Shown one piece after another: positions 34,570 to 46,339 of a stretch of DNA of 64,000 nucleotides. Below the pieces are notes generated by a model. The model had not been told where the DNA came from. It worked only from the letters and a program-made list of their open reading frames with translations, and searched no databases. The position numbers were made by a program, and so were the translations under genes. This stretch comes from Cryptomeria japonica (Eukaryota; Streptophyta; Pinopsida; Cupressales; Cupressaceae): the NCBI RefSeq assembly GCF_030272615.1, contig NC_081415.1, positions 423,115,757 to 423,179,756 of the forward strand, in the 5' to 3' direction. Every line of letters starts with the position of its first letter. Position 1 is the first letter of the stretch.

Positions 34570-34713
34570 ATGCCCAGGAATGCGGAATTTTTGTTAGTCT
34601 GGAATCATATTAAGGATGCACCTCATTATAATTGGTGGGAAAAATACTTAAGGGAAGAGGGTTTTGAGGTCCCAAAAAACTTGCCAAACATACTGATGGA
34701 TAAGATACAGTAA
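34570..34713 (+). pseudogene. Start of an unknown element ORF, copy 2 (truncated, no internal stop)
   Basis: A 47-codon frame from ATG 34570 to TAA 34711: MPRNAEFLLVWNHIKDAPHY, then WWEKYLREEGFEVPKNLPN. Copy 1 has stops where this copy has Trp, as expected from G-to-A decay. It ends where the repeat unit ends, so a longer parent protein was probably truncated. Family not recognised. Confidence 0.45.
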
Positions 34714-34735
34714 ATCTTGAATGTTCACAAAGGAA

Positions 34736-35998
34736 TATATATATATATATACACATATAATGGCAAGGATACAAAGGCTGAGGTACATATTGATTATAGG
34801 TATGAGGAAATAACAACTTTATGGAGGAGGGAAAACATGTACATGAGAGAACACCTCCATATATAGTACATAAACATCCATAGCATATACAATCATAAGA
34901 GTAATAAGAATGAAAGGATCAAACACCACAATAGATAGGAATACAACATAATTAGTAAAACATGCATGTAACTCAATTAAAGGGAATATGTTTTGAGGAT
35001 CCAACTCCATGATAGATGTTATAGACAAAGAAGTAAGAACATAGTCTAAGATTGGGTAGGTGAGATCAAATATATACAAAACAATGAAAGCCCAAACCCT
35101 AAACAAGATGTAATAATGAAACACAAATGAGGGTAGACCCAAACTCTAATAAAATCTAATATAAAAAGAATGCGATCATGAAATCAGATCTCAAAAAAAT
35201 TACTTTCATAATCAAAGGAAAACAAGAAAACATATTCACCCACAATGAATCAACTATTATAATTGGAAGGCCACTTCTTTTGTGACATCTCCATATTGAT
35301 GCAAGTATCATGGTATAATAGACTATATATGTGATCTCTTATTGAGACAATGATCATATAAACAAGCAAACATTCTCATCCACAATGAATCAACTATTAT
35401 ATCAATTGAAGGATCACTTCTATTGTGACATCTCCCTATTTTTGTTTCTTATGGAGGTTATACTTATTCACAACTCACTGATTTGACACAAAGGAGATAA
35501 ATAAGCTACAAATCATATTTGCATTGATATTATATAATCACTTCCATCATACATGTTCAGAGATTCAAAATTTGCAACTCAAAGACTCGAAGAACACTAT
35601 TCAGACTTCTATAAATCTCTATAAAATTATAAATAGTTACATAATACTCATGTTACCATGTATCTTTCCTATCAATGATCGAGACCTATGACTCAATAAA
35701 CCTGGACTTTACAAAATTTATCATCCCCTTCCTAAGTGATCATGGTATTCCTTTTATAACCAAGGAATGCAAACAAGCTACCGATCACTTAGAAAGCTGG
35801 AAACTGGGCAACAACTGAAACTTTGACTTGGCACCTTTGTCTATGGGTATTCAGGATAATGTCTTTAACTCAATGAAGGTCATTCGTAACTGTCACAACA
35901 AAATTAAGATGCCTTTTCAAACACTTATTCTCCCTATTAGCATCTCTCAAGTGTCAGGTCATTCTACTCCTCAGAACAAACAAAAACAAAATAATCAT
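34736..35998. other. No gene recognised
   Basis: It starts with an AT dinucleotide run (34733-34755). A phrase like CACTTCTATTGTGACATCTCC recurs near 35275 and 35407, so a diverged duplication of about 130 bp is present. The right part may be the 3' untranslated region of the minus-strand pseudogene next to it. Confidence 0.5.
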
Positions 35999-38900
35999 TC
36001 AAATTTCAGTTTGGGCCCTTTTGCCCTTGTTCATAATTATTTCCCATCTAGCTACTTCCTTATTTGTAGGCCAGACAAACTTCTTAACCTTCTTTAACTG
36101 TCCAATGACCTCATTCCACCAAGCATTAGCAACAAACTTTAAAAAATCCACCTCAACCTTGTATAGTGCGTCCAACACTTCATTAAAACCAAGAATATCT
36201 ATGCCATTGCCTAGGTGGAGTAAAGTCTCTGCATTTTCTACTATCATCTCCAATTCATATTTTCAATCATCCAATTGCTTCAGATTTCCCTCTTTGTCAT
36301 ATATGGCAGGAACGAAAACACTATAGCCATCAACGAATTTCTGCAGTTTTCCCTTTATTAGTTGGTCCTTGCCCTTGAAAAATGAAAACAAAGAGTTCAC
36401 AGTGCCTACAATCTCCTTGGTGTCAGTTATTTTCTCTGGTAGGTCATCCCTGTAAACTATATCAATTTCCAATTTATCCATTAATTTGTTCCTTCCTGAC
36501 CACACATTGAATAATGGTTCCAAAAATGAGATGGTAGAAAAACACACATCACCAGCTTCCTTCAGAGAAATGTGAAAGTTATGAACATATTTAATTTGAC
36601 CTTTTAACATATCAATTCTATGTTGGATAACCTCCAATAGAGAAAACACCCCTTTCTCATTTTTCTGCTTTCCTCCAACATCTCTATCCTCCCAGCATAC
36701 TACTCAAGTTGAATCTTGATTTGGTCAGGAAATCCAACCAAAGTAGAAACAAGAGCAAACTCCTCGGGTACATTGGTGGAAGCATCCACCATCTCTGTAG
36801 TATGGCAATGGGATGTACTCTTCATATTGGCCAATTTTTTAGTCATCTCCTTGATTTGATCCTCCATTGTTGCACTAATCATTATCTCTTCTTCATACTT
36901 CTTTGCAATTAAAACTAGCTCCTTATATGTTTCAGAATTTCTTCTTTGCAAGTCCATTGTTTTAGCTTTATTCATATAGGAGACATGTGTCATTATCCCC
37001 AGTGTCTTTCAAATTCCAAATTAATTTGTCTCCCCTTCTCTCCCCTTGAATATTCATGAGATGGGGCTTCTGTGTGGAAGGGACAAGTGACCAGATTGCA
37101 AGTCTCTTGGATTTGGGATTAAATCTCGATCCTCTTACAAAATCTCCTACATCAACCTCTGATCTGAAAAGAGGATCTGATTGCCTTCTGATTTGATCAA
37201 TAATGAAGGCAGAGTGAATGTCCCACTGGGACAACAACAACATTCCACTATTTTCTACAAGGAATCTTTCTTGTTCCACCATTAAATCATCACTGTCAGG
37301 ATCATACACTCGGAGGGCTTGAATAGTTTGTTCATTTTTCTCTTTACCTCCATCTCCCAAATCCAATTCTTTTCTCAATTCATTATGCGTAAGTTTGATT
37401 AGGAAACTTTTGAACTCATCTGTTTTTATGAAAGAACCATCTTCCATAAAAGACTTTGATAGCTCAATCCTTTCATCCATGTGAGTAGCTAGAGGTAAAT
37501 CCGCTTCTCCCACTTCTTCTTCAGTTGGCTTCTCCCTAAGCCTCTACCTGATAGCTTGAAAGTATTTACCTTTCTCAACAACCACTGCCTTAGCAGGGTC
37601 CTTCCTTACCAATGGTCCCCGTTGCTCAACCTTCTGTCTTTTCACAGGAGCTTCCCTCACAAATTCCACCTCATCGCCACTCTCAACAATGTCAACATCC
37701 ATTACCAACTGGTCAATAGGCATATTACATTGAGAGGAAAATTCATCCTCTGGTTCTTGTGGCTCCTTTTGTCCTGGCATTTGAGCCATTAAGTCCTCAT
37801 AAGCATTGAGCATCTTCTCCTTTCTTTCCAAATAACCCTCTTGATGATAAAAACCAACGAAAGTGGGGTCACTCTCTTTGAATTCTTGTTCTAACCTCAT
37901 CAAATTACCCCATTTCCTTCTTCTCTCTTACACAACAGTCCTTTCCATCAAATTCTTGACTACATCCTCTTCATCAAGAGGCTCATGATGTTTCACTTGT
38001 GCCCAAGGTGTCATTCTCTTTAGTGCAATTTTCATAAACTGCTCAGGGTCACAAAACCTAGAATAAGCAATTACCATTCTATATTATTTTAACCAATTAT
38101 TAATTTTATCTAAGGCTCCTTTGCCAATGGTAAAGTCAGGAACTACCCACAACCTAGGCAGAAAAGTGCCCTTTCTGTAAGTTAATAAATATTCTTTATC
38201 AACTAAAGTGAGCTGCCAAATGAGTTCAATTATGGCTAATCTCATTGGAACAAATTTTGGTAAAATGTGTGGGGGCCAAGGACACCCATATACCCTCATG
38301 ATAGTAAAATGATCAAAGAAATAAAAATCCCCCTAGTTATGAGTAATGGGCCAATTACAGACAAACTGTTGTGGCCTCAAAAGCCTCCTCACACCTAGGA
38401 TAAGTCTTTCTTTCTTTGTTCCTAACATATCTGTGATTGGTAAAACAATCCAATTTTGAAAATAACTAAAAGAGGAATCGTAAGTGCTACTATTCCACAC
38501 CTGTGTCCACTTTTGTACTGGCATAGGCATGCCAAACTCCACTCTTTCCAGTACCAATTCTTTGTCCATCTTGTCTGCATTGTAGTACAAAATCAGGTGC
38601 ATCATTATGGAATAGTGTTTGAAATTATTGATAGAAGCATTCTTCTGGATGTCCACCAAGGTGTCATGGATGTGCTACACCAAATATGCCATAAAATCAC
38701 AATCTGTATTGACTTCTGGCTGCTGGATGTTCATTTCCATCATCAGAAGCTCAATTGGCACCGTACTGCTCCCATCCATCCCCAACACCTTACATAATCC
38801 ATAAACTGTGCACTTCATATAGAAATGAAAGTACTCAAATCAAACAACTCCTCCACATTGTCAGGAATTGGAATCAAAGATTGACTGCCAGACCTAGGCA

Positions 38901-39377
38901 TGTATCGAGGAATTGCGTGCTTTTTCAGAACATTCTTATGGTTCTCGTAATCCTGCTTTTCTCTATCTAGGTCTATATCCATGCAAGTTGCACCAGATAT
39001 CTGGAAAGCTTCAACAAATCCTTCATTCGAATTACCCTAGTTATAGGGCAATATGCCTTTGTCAACTCTCTAACTAGATCCACATCCATGTATACATCAG
39101 GCACAACTAGTTTAGCCATGTTCAAGTCCCAAGGATTAGACATGGGCACTCCCTTTACCCTATTGTTCCAGAAGTACGAAAACAAATAAGCACTAGAAAT
39201 ATTAGGGGTCTTCAGGTTTCTACACTGGTTGCATGTGTCTTTCCAGGCATACTCATTCATGGACAACCCATTAGATGTCCCTGGCAGCAATTCAATAAAT
39301 TCTTCTTAATACTTCATCTCTTCGGTTGATTTTCTCCTCGACGCTTGAGAACTACTGCTACTCGTCACTTTACTCAT
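35999..39377 (-). pseudogene. Broken ~1,100-codon gene of unknown function, retroelement-like
   Basis: Reading starts at the minus-strand ATG at 39377 (MSKVTSSSSSQ). A frame change lies between 38973 and 38659, after which one frame holds almost to 35999, with a short detour at 36700-36993. About ten stops interrupt it. The N-terminal half includes WKDTCNQCRNLKT and FTIMRVYGCPWPPHILPKF. The middle is acidic, with a basic patch (APVKRQKVEQR). The C-terminal half is helical (EEEIMISATMEDQIKEMTKK). The segment FTxxRVxGC..P..L is shared with the broken ORF at 61.3-64 kb, as is the following 'Y(F)SR..(F)DP' region. No enzyme motif was recognised. A TATA box lies about 190 bp upstream. It may be a transposon-carried gene or a member of a plant transposon-protein family. 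Confidence 0.55.
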
Positions 39378-39560
39378 CTTCTTAAAGAACACAACTTCAA
39401 ATTCTGCACAATTCCAGCTATACCAGAGAACTTGACACCTTCACAACCCTAGGGCCTACAACTTGCAGTTACAGAGAGAAAGCTACCACTCACACAGTCA
39501 ACACTCGGACCAAGGCTCATAATTCATTGAGAGTGTGAAAAATCCTTAACACAATCCTCC

Positions 39561-39567
39561 CTTTATA
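39561..39567 (-). promoter_or_regulatory. TATA box upstream of the minus-strand pseudogene
   Basis: Minus-strand TATAAAG, followed by GGAGGATTG, lies about 185 bp before the ATG at 39377, a plausible distance for a plant promoter. No primer-binding site lies between it and the ATG. Confidence 0.45.
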
Positions 39568-39802
39568 ATTTTTTTTCTATCATCTCAGCCATTAATGCTC
39601 ATGCATTCGACCATTAAAAATTTAAAACTGCAAACTAGGCTACTAGCTGTAAAAAAAATAATGTCATAAATTCATAATGAGTTGTATGCAAAATTTAGAA
39701 ACTATCTTAGAATGAAATTTCACTTTAGTATTTACTCAGCAAAAGGTGCCAAAACAATCCACATGTTAATTCATCATTTGTCCCGACCCTTTGTTTCTAT
39801 AA

Positions 39803-40739
39803 CCTCAGCAGTCCCTGTCAAGTCATTAAAACATGTGCCACACAGTTGTTGGCCTTTTGCCTGAAAGACTGCCCATTAGAAAATCTCGTGACCTAGCGAA
39901 AAGCCCTTACGACTCTATCTCCAACTCGCAAGTTGGAAATGTTAAGCCTTCATAACCTCGAGAGCTAGCGATTGAGGGCAACTGAACCGTCACTCGCCAA
40001 TTCTCGACCTCAAAATGTTAAGTCCTCGTCACCACAGCGACTTGGAGATAGTGGTAACTTTAACCCTTGTCACGTACTCGCCAACATAAAACTATTTTTC
40101 TCTTAGCTGCTAGCACTTCACTCACAAGCTCGCAGCTTGATCACATCTTCAGACATTTAATCTCGCGAGCTGGCGATAACCATAAAACTTAACCACAAAC
40201 TGTCTAGTCACTAGCTCGCGACCTAAAAATGCTAACATTAAACAAACATGAGAGCTAACGACAACTGTATGAAATGAGTTACTCGCTAACTCTCATGGCT
40301 ATAATGCACGACATCAGACCAACTCGAGACCTCGCAACCAAAGAAACTTCATTAACAATCTCCAACTCGCTAACATAAAACGCTAACACCCAAAAAGCTA
40401 GAGACCTCGTGATGTAAACCCAAACCAACTTGTCGCCAGCTCATGGCTTGATCACCTCTTCAGACATTTAACCTTGCGAGCTGGCAATAACCATAAAAGT
40501 TAACCACAAATTGTCTAGTCGCTAGCTCGTGACCTAAAAATGCTAACATTAAACAAACATGAGAGCTAGCGACAACTGTATGAAATGACTTACTCGCTAA
40601 CTCTCGCGGCTATAATGCATAACATCAAACCAAATCAAGACCTCGCGACCAAAGAAATTTCATTAACAATATCCTGCTCACTAACATAAAACACTAACAC
40701 CCAAAAATCTAGAGACCTCGCGATTCGAACCCAAACCAA
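39803..40739 (+). repeat. Third, partial copy of the GC-punctuated repeat region
   Basis: It starts CCTCAGCAGTCC and matches 28617-29551 and the equivalent of copy 2 over about 935 bp. It includes two CTTGATCAC landmarks 311 bp apart (40136 and 40447) and ends at AACCCAAACCAAC. The 41-bp block, promoter and ORF start of the larger unit are absent. It sits just upstream of the promoter of the minus-strand pseudogene. Confidence 0.8.
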
Positions 40740-41683
40740 CACTCGCTAACTTGCCACTTAAAATGTTAAACATGAAATTGATCTGCGAGTTAGAGATGAA
40801 ACATAAAACATGTTAGACCGACCGTTTGACCACCCTTGACATTGACATGGACAAATAAAGAGAGGACAACTCAGATTTTTAATGCACGACAACTAGCCAA
40901 CGAATGCAAAAAACAAACACAAAAACCTAATCGCCATGAACATGACCAAAACTTAGGAAAAGACACTTCTATAAAACCAGATGATAAACCCACGACATGA
41001 ATTGAAGCTCGACATGACTTAGCCAAAAAAATTGCAGTCCTAACAGGTGTGACCCTTGAAGTCAAGCATACTTTGTCTGGTCTTCCCGATATGAATGGTA
41101 TTGGGGATTTTTGAATTTGGACAATTTGAAGAAGGGAATATATCATATTTTAAGATGAAGATTATGATCACAGAGGACATTTTGAGCCTTGGAGTTGGCA
41201 TTTTGAAAAAATGGAAAAAATGTTGTTCTAACATCATGTTAAGCATTTGATGTAGAAAGGTTCTATCAGTTATGCAATATAAATAATTTTATAGATCTTG
41301 TGACACAAATTGTTGCATTTCATGTTAAGCATAATGTGGAACCAATTTACCAAAGATAATATATATTCAAGAATCAAACTTCATGCAGAACTAAATATAT
41401 TCTCTTAGCTCTAAGAGTCAAGACTCTAAATTTCTTAAACTAGAACTAAATATATAGTAATAGTCAACATGCAGTTACAAACAACTATCATAAACTAAAT
41501 TCTAATTATTTACTAATAATTCAAATTCACAATTAAAAATATGAAATAAGTATCCGTTCTGATTGACAATTTCAAGGAATACAATATAAAAAATGATCAA
41601 CAATAACTATAGTTTTCTTACTTGTAAATTGTAATAACTAATATGCCTCAAGAAGTGCAGTATAAATACCTAAGAACTGACTG
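40740..41683. other. No gene recognised
   Basis: The first 60 bp still carry ACTCGCTAAC and CTGCGAGTTAG words like those of the repeat. The rest is AT-rich, and the 3' end of the hAT-derived gene may lie in its right part. Confidence 0.5.
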
Positions 41684-43808
41684 TTAATTCATTTCAGTGA
41701 CTCGGTTTGGAATGAAGAACTCTGAGGCTTCTATATCCCAAATGGACTCAAGATCCTGAACCTGACTAGTACTAACAGGTCCATCTTCATTCTGAGTTGG
41801 GTATTCAAAAATTTCTTCGTCTTCAATTTCATGTTTACTCTGAGTTCCATCATTTGTCTTAGCACTAGCACTAGCAGCACCAACTTTTGAAGTGTTGCAC
41901 AACCCTCTCTTTCACACATGGAATTCCAGATTGCCAGTGCCCTATCATAAGGAATTTTTTTGACATTATACTGAGTTACAAACAACCTCAAGCAAGTTCC
42001 AAATTTTTGTCTAGTTTGTTTCTGATCTTTGATTTCAAAAGCCCTAATGCACTGAAAACTCTCTCATCTTCCACCGACCTCAATATCATTGTTTGACATA
42101 AATCAACAAGTTTGAAATATTCTGGTATCGAAGTATGCAATACTTCACTCCGATCTATCCTTTTCCAAAGCCTTGTTATTGATCCAGGTTCAAATGGATT
42201 CTCGAAGTTTTCCAATTGTTGTTTCATACACAATGCAAAGCGTTTACATTATTTTTTAAGATGATATGAATTTAAAATTCCTTCTATTGGTTGTCCATTG
42301 CAATATGCATCTTTTGAAAATGTTAATATCAATTCCTATAGTTTTTTATGAAACACCTTTGCATCATTTGGATTATCTCCAAATGAATGCCAAAATTGAG
42401 GATACACACAACCCATGGCTTCAAGTATTTCTTCTCAAGGGAATCTTTCACGAATCTCAGTTGAAATTTCGTATGCAATAGACTTCAAATTATCACTAAC
42501 AGATTTAACAATCCTATCAAAATATTCCTTTTTAACTGGTAGTGCTCTGCCTCGCTTGCCCATCGTAGATTGGTGCATTGGTATCTGAAATCCTTTTACA
42601 AAGACACATAACTCATTTTTTGCATTGAAATGTAAAAAAATTTCAGCATGATTCAAATCTGTAATTATTTGCCACCTAAAAAAATTGGGGCTTCACCCTG
42701 TTAGATCTGAATATAGCCCATCCAAGGCCAAGCATGTCATTTTATGTAGAGTGCTATACTCATTGATATACATAGTTTTATCTTGGGCTTTCTTAACAAA
42801 TTTGTTCATTGGATCTAGCATGGGGAGAAGACTAGCTAAAGTTAACAGAGCCTCTATATCACTTAACTTATGTAAGAGATCAGGACCTCTGTCTACTGTG
42901 AGGCATTGCTCATACATTAGTTTGATCAAGGATTGATATTCTGTTAGAACTCGTTCCGCTAGTCCATGCAAGGAGATCCATCTGGTCTCAACATCCCTGA
43001 GAAGCTTGTTTCCTGTTGTTACTCCCTCAATAAAAATATGAAATTCTGCAAAACATTTAGGACTTCAACAAAAGTATGAGTGGAGCTCGTGGACCAGATC
43101 TTCAACTTTTGACACTGTAGGGAAATTTCTTACAATTCTATATGCTAAATTCATTCAATGGGCCATGTAGTGAATGTCAAGCATGTATGGTACAATACTA
43201 GTTTGTAATCTTGCACAAAGACCGGTCCTTTGACCTTACATTACTGCAACTCCATCAGCTCCAACACACACCAACTTCTTGGCAATTGTTAAGTCATCCA
43301 TACGAGCAATTTCATTCAAAGCTTTCTTAACTTCCAAATATAAATTTTATGCTATTGAATTGCCCCTCATTTTACGAACACAGAGTAGATGAGCTCAATG
43401 AACGTGTTGTTTTACAGTATACACATGCATACAGACCCAAGCAGTGTTATCTACCGCAGTAACTTCATCTATGGATAATGAAATAATTTTTGACTCTTTT
43501 ACACTCTCTTGCAAATTTTTCTTTTCCACCTCAGCAAGACAGTTTTCCATTTCCCATCCAACATTTATTAACCAATGTGACATAGGATAGTGAGGAACAT
43601 TCAAAAAAGACAATCAATTACTATATTCTAGGAAATCTTTCATAGGACGCCCTCTCGACAAAATATGAAAAATAACACCCATCTGAATAGTCTTTGTCAG
43701 GTTTGTATCTTTCGATGCATGTTCAAGCCCAACCTTGATTTTATTTCCACTATTACCATTCAGTGTCATTTTGTGGTTATGCTCTTCATATTTCGCGACA
43801 TACTTAAC

Positions 43809-45285
43809 TGTTGGCATTATGTGAACCGATATGAGGACATGATGACATTGTATGTTGTCATTGATGTCAATATGCTGAAGAAGAGAGAACCGATATGTTA
43901 CCAAGAACCGGTATATGTGAGAACCGATATAACATTGTGAACCGGTATATGTGCCAAAGTGAAGTGGTGTGTTTGTTCAAGGTGACCCGGCATGTGGTTA
44001 TGGGAACCGGCACATGGAAGCTTTGTATGACTACTGGTTGGTAGTCTCAACTTCAGGGTTTCCGGTTGAAGTACTTCAAGCCTGTGTGATGAGTTAGCAT
44101 TGTAACGAAGAACAGATCGTGTTGCCACGTCAGCCTTGTGCGCGTGAAGGATGTTGCATGAAGGAGATTGTTCCTATCTACCTCAGGAATGTGCGAAGTT
44201 TGTAAACGGTGAAAACGCGTGATGGGTTATCAGCCGACATGAAAGCGGTGGAAAATGAACGATGGAGAATGTCTTGAGATTGGTTCAAGACTGTTGCATT
44301 TAATGCAATGTGCTCAATGGTTAGGATTGAACCGTTTGAATTGCTTAACCTAATAGGTATAGGGTTTAGGGTTTATGCTACCGGCCTATCTGTTTCCTAT
44401 AAGGTCGATGTTGTGTTTCTTTCTGAGGTTGTTGGCAAAAGTTGTGTGTGTGTATCTAAGTAAAGGGATACGCGATTCTTGCCAGACCAGAGGAGAGAAG
44501 TGATACCTACAGAGTGTAAGTGCAGAAGGTGAAGAGGAGCTAAAGCGGATTTGCATTGACATTGAGTGCTGTTACCAGATCATTGTAATAGCAGTTGATC
44601 TCTAACCACTTCAAAAGTTGGGAAATCCCTTAACAGGGTAGCTTTAACCGACTTACTATAAATCCTTTAACAGGGTGACTCAAAACCATTGAGTTCTTGA
44701 AATCCTCTAACAAGGTAACCTTTAACAGGGTTTAACCCTTAACTGGGTATTCTAGCCATCCCTTAACCGGGTGATCCCTAGTAGGATCGATTCCTAACAT
44801 AACCTATTGTATCAGTCTTTAACCGGACAAGGCTCCTAACAGAGCGGACTTCTAAAGAGTTCAAAAATAGCTTGTGGGTATTCATCCCCACCGTGGTTTT
44901 TCCCAGTTGGGTTTCCACGTGAAAAAATTGTGTGTCATGTGTGGTGTTATTCATGTGATGGTTTAAGTGATTTGTGTTTGAAGGTAAATCATGTTGATCC
45001 AGCTGTTTATATATCTTTGATGATAGATTACCTGTTCATGCACTAGGGTGAAATGGAAATGAAGTATTAGATTGTATGAAAAGATAAGTGTCAACCGGTT
45101 CATGCTTGTCTCAGTTATTCTGGGTTTTGCCAGTTGTACTCTATTTAAGACCGGTGTTACTGTTTGTCTGCCAAAGGTTAGTGTCTACTGACAAACCGGT
45201 TTAGGATTATGTTTTTGTCTGTACTGATTCACCCCCCCCCCTCTCAGTACCGGTTTGGTACTATCCCTTCATCATTGAGTTATCA
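43809..45285 (+). mobile_element. Solo LTR inside the hAT-type gene
   Basis: It starts TGTTGGCATTATGTGAACC and ends ATCATTGAGTTATCA, flanked by perfect TTAAC (43804-43808 and 45286-45290). No internal region is present. U3 has GAACCGGTATATGTG-like repeats (43815-44010). R/U5 has at least seven TAACNGGGT-like motifs (44624-44860), and a poly-C tract GATTCACCCC lies near 45228. These are the same features as in the LTRs of elements A and B. The length of 1,477 bp plus 5 bp TSD is a multiple of three. It inserted after the hAT-type gene was present and lost its body by LTR-LTR recombination. Confidence 0.88.
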
Positions 45286-45825
45286 TTAACATGAAGACAT
45301 TCTTCCTTTGATTTCCATCTTACTACTGGTGTTTCCTTTCCATCTATGATATGCTTTTCATAGACCTTACCGATATGCTTTTCTATGGTGTCAAGCTTTT
45401 GCTGCAACTTCTTCTCTCTTTTAGTTTTCCAGCTACAAATCTTACACTTGCATTCCATTGGTTGTTCATCATTGTTTGGGACTGGTTCAATGAATGGGTA
45501 CTTTGCTACCCAATCAATCTTAAAGCTCCTTGTCATTTCCCACTCCCGCCCCATTTTTACTTTTCTTTTTCTTTCCTTCCTACCAACATCATCTTCAGTG
45601 CTAGCATTTTCATCCAAGTGAATTATCTCATTGTGGGTATCCCTTACAACATCTTCTCCCATGTCGGTATTGTCATCCTCATTTGACTCTTTTAACTCAA
45701 TGACAATCCTACTTTGTGGTGGTGGTGAGCTACTGTGAATGGCTTTTGCAACTACAGAAGTTGATGGACCAGAAACTTTTCCAATTCCAAAGTAATACTT
45801 TATGGTAGTATCTCTAAGTTTTGGG

Positions 45826-46019
45826 CGTTTTGATGGCCTCCCAATCCCTTCACCGCCCTGAGGATTCTTACCCTTGTCTGGCTTCCCAATCCCTTCACTA
45901 CCCCGAGGAGTCCTACCCTTGTTTGGTCTCCCAATCCCTTCACTGCCCCGAGGAGTCTCACCCTTGTCTGACATCTCAATCCCTTCACCACCCTAAGGAG
46001 TCTCACCGTTGTTTGACAT
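45826..46019 (-). repeat. 48-bp minisatellite coding for 16-residue repeats
   Basis: Four units with CAATCCCTTCAC on the plus strand at 48-bp spacing. Each codes for a 16-residue unit of the type KGETPRGSEGIGRPNK on the minus strand. It is the N-terminal, charged and disordered part of the hAT-type protein. One unit carries a stop. Confidence 0.8.
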
Positions 46020-46339
46020 CTTGACCTCTCACTACGAATTAAAACTAATACTCAGAAGTATGAAGAAATGATTAGTTTACTCACATTTACGCTTTCTCAA
46101 TTCTTTGAATCGAGAATTAGGAATTCTTGGGCCTGTGTTGTAGGATTGCAACTCTGGCCCTCCGTCCTACAATCAACTTCAAGGTTCCAACTCATGCGCA
46201 ATGCAAATCGAGAGCTCCCAAATTTACTAATCAGACATGAACAAGTTGTAAGGAAGACTGTTTCAAACTTTCAATTGTATTTATATCAATCCATGATTCC
46301 ATTTTGGGCGAATTCCATGGGCTTTTCAAAATGCATCTT

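Larger units (their letters stand above)
31468..34735 (+). repeat. 3.28-kb tandem unit, copy 2
   Basis: It is the direct, diverged repeat of 28191-31467, ending at the same word TTGAATGTTCACAA before a short AT repeat (34733-34755). It holds the 41-bp block (31,700-31,890), the ~311-bp repeats (landmarks at about 32225, 32524 and 32835), the 43-bp block (33,790-33,900), the TATA box and the ORF start. Confidence 0.8.
41684..46019 (-). pseudogene. hAT-type BED zinc-finger transposase-like gene, split by a solo LTR
   Basis: Minus-strand reading from ATG 46019 holds one frame down to about 41988, with about nine stops. N-terminal 16-residue repeats (KGxTPRGSEGIGxP) come first. A BED-type finger region follows, with CKCKICSWKTK and TIEKHIGKVYEKH. 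After the solo LTR (43809-45285), KYVAKYEEHNHK continues in the same frame. A transposase-like core includes LSIDEVTAVDNTAW (DUF4371-like acidic DE), VGADGVAVM and VETRWISLHGLAERV. The C-terminal hAT dimerisation signature is SVEDERVFSALGLLKSKIRN. The domain order resembles ZNF862/C17orf113-like hAT derivatives. Terminal inverted repeats were not found, so autonomous element or domesticated gene is undecided. Confidence 0.75.

Noticed and set aside
28191-34735. Two 3.28-kb copies taken as the LTRs of one element
   Set aside because: There is no internal region between them, no TG...CA ends, no primer-binding site or target duplication; kept as a tandem repeat.
34819-35142. 107-codon minus-strand hydrophobic frame
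   Set aside because: AT-rich composition, no motif, no homologous copy in the window.
36021-36326. Plus-strand frames at 36-39 kb
   Set aside because: They are shadows of the better-supported minus-strand frame with homology to the 61-64 kb ORF.
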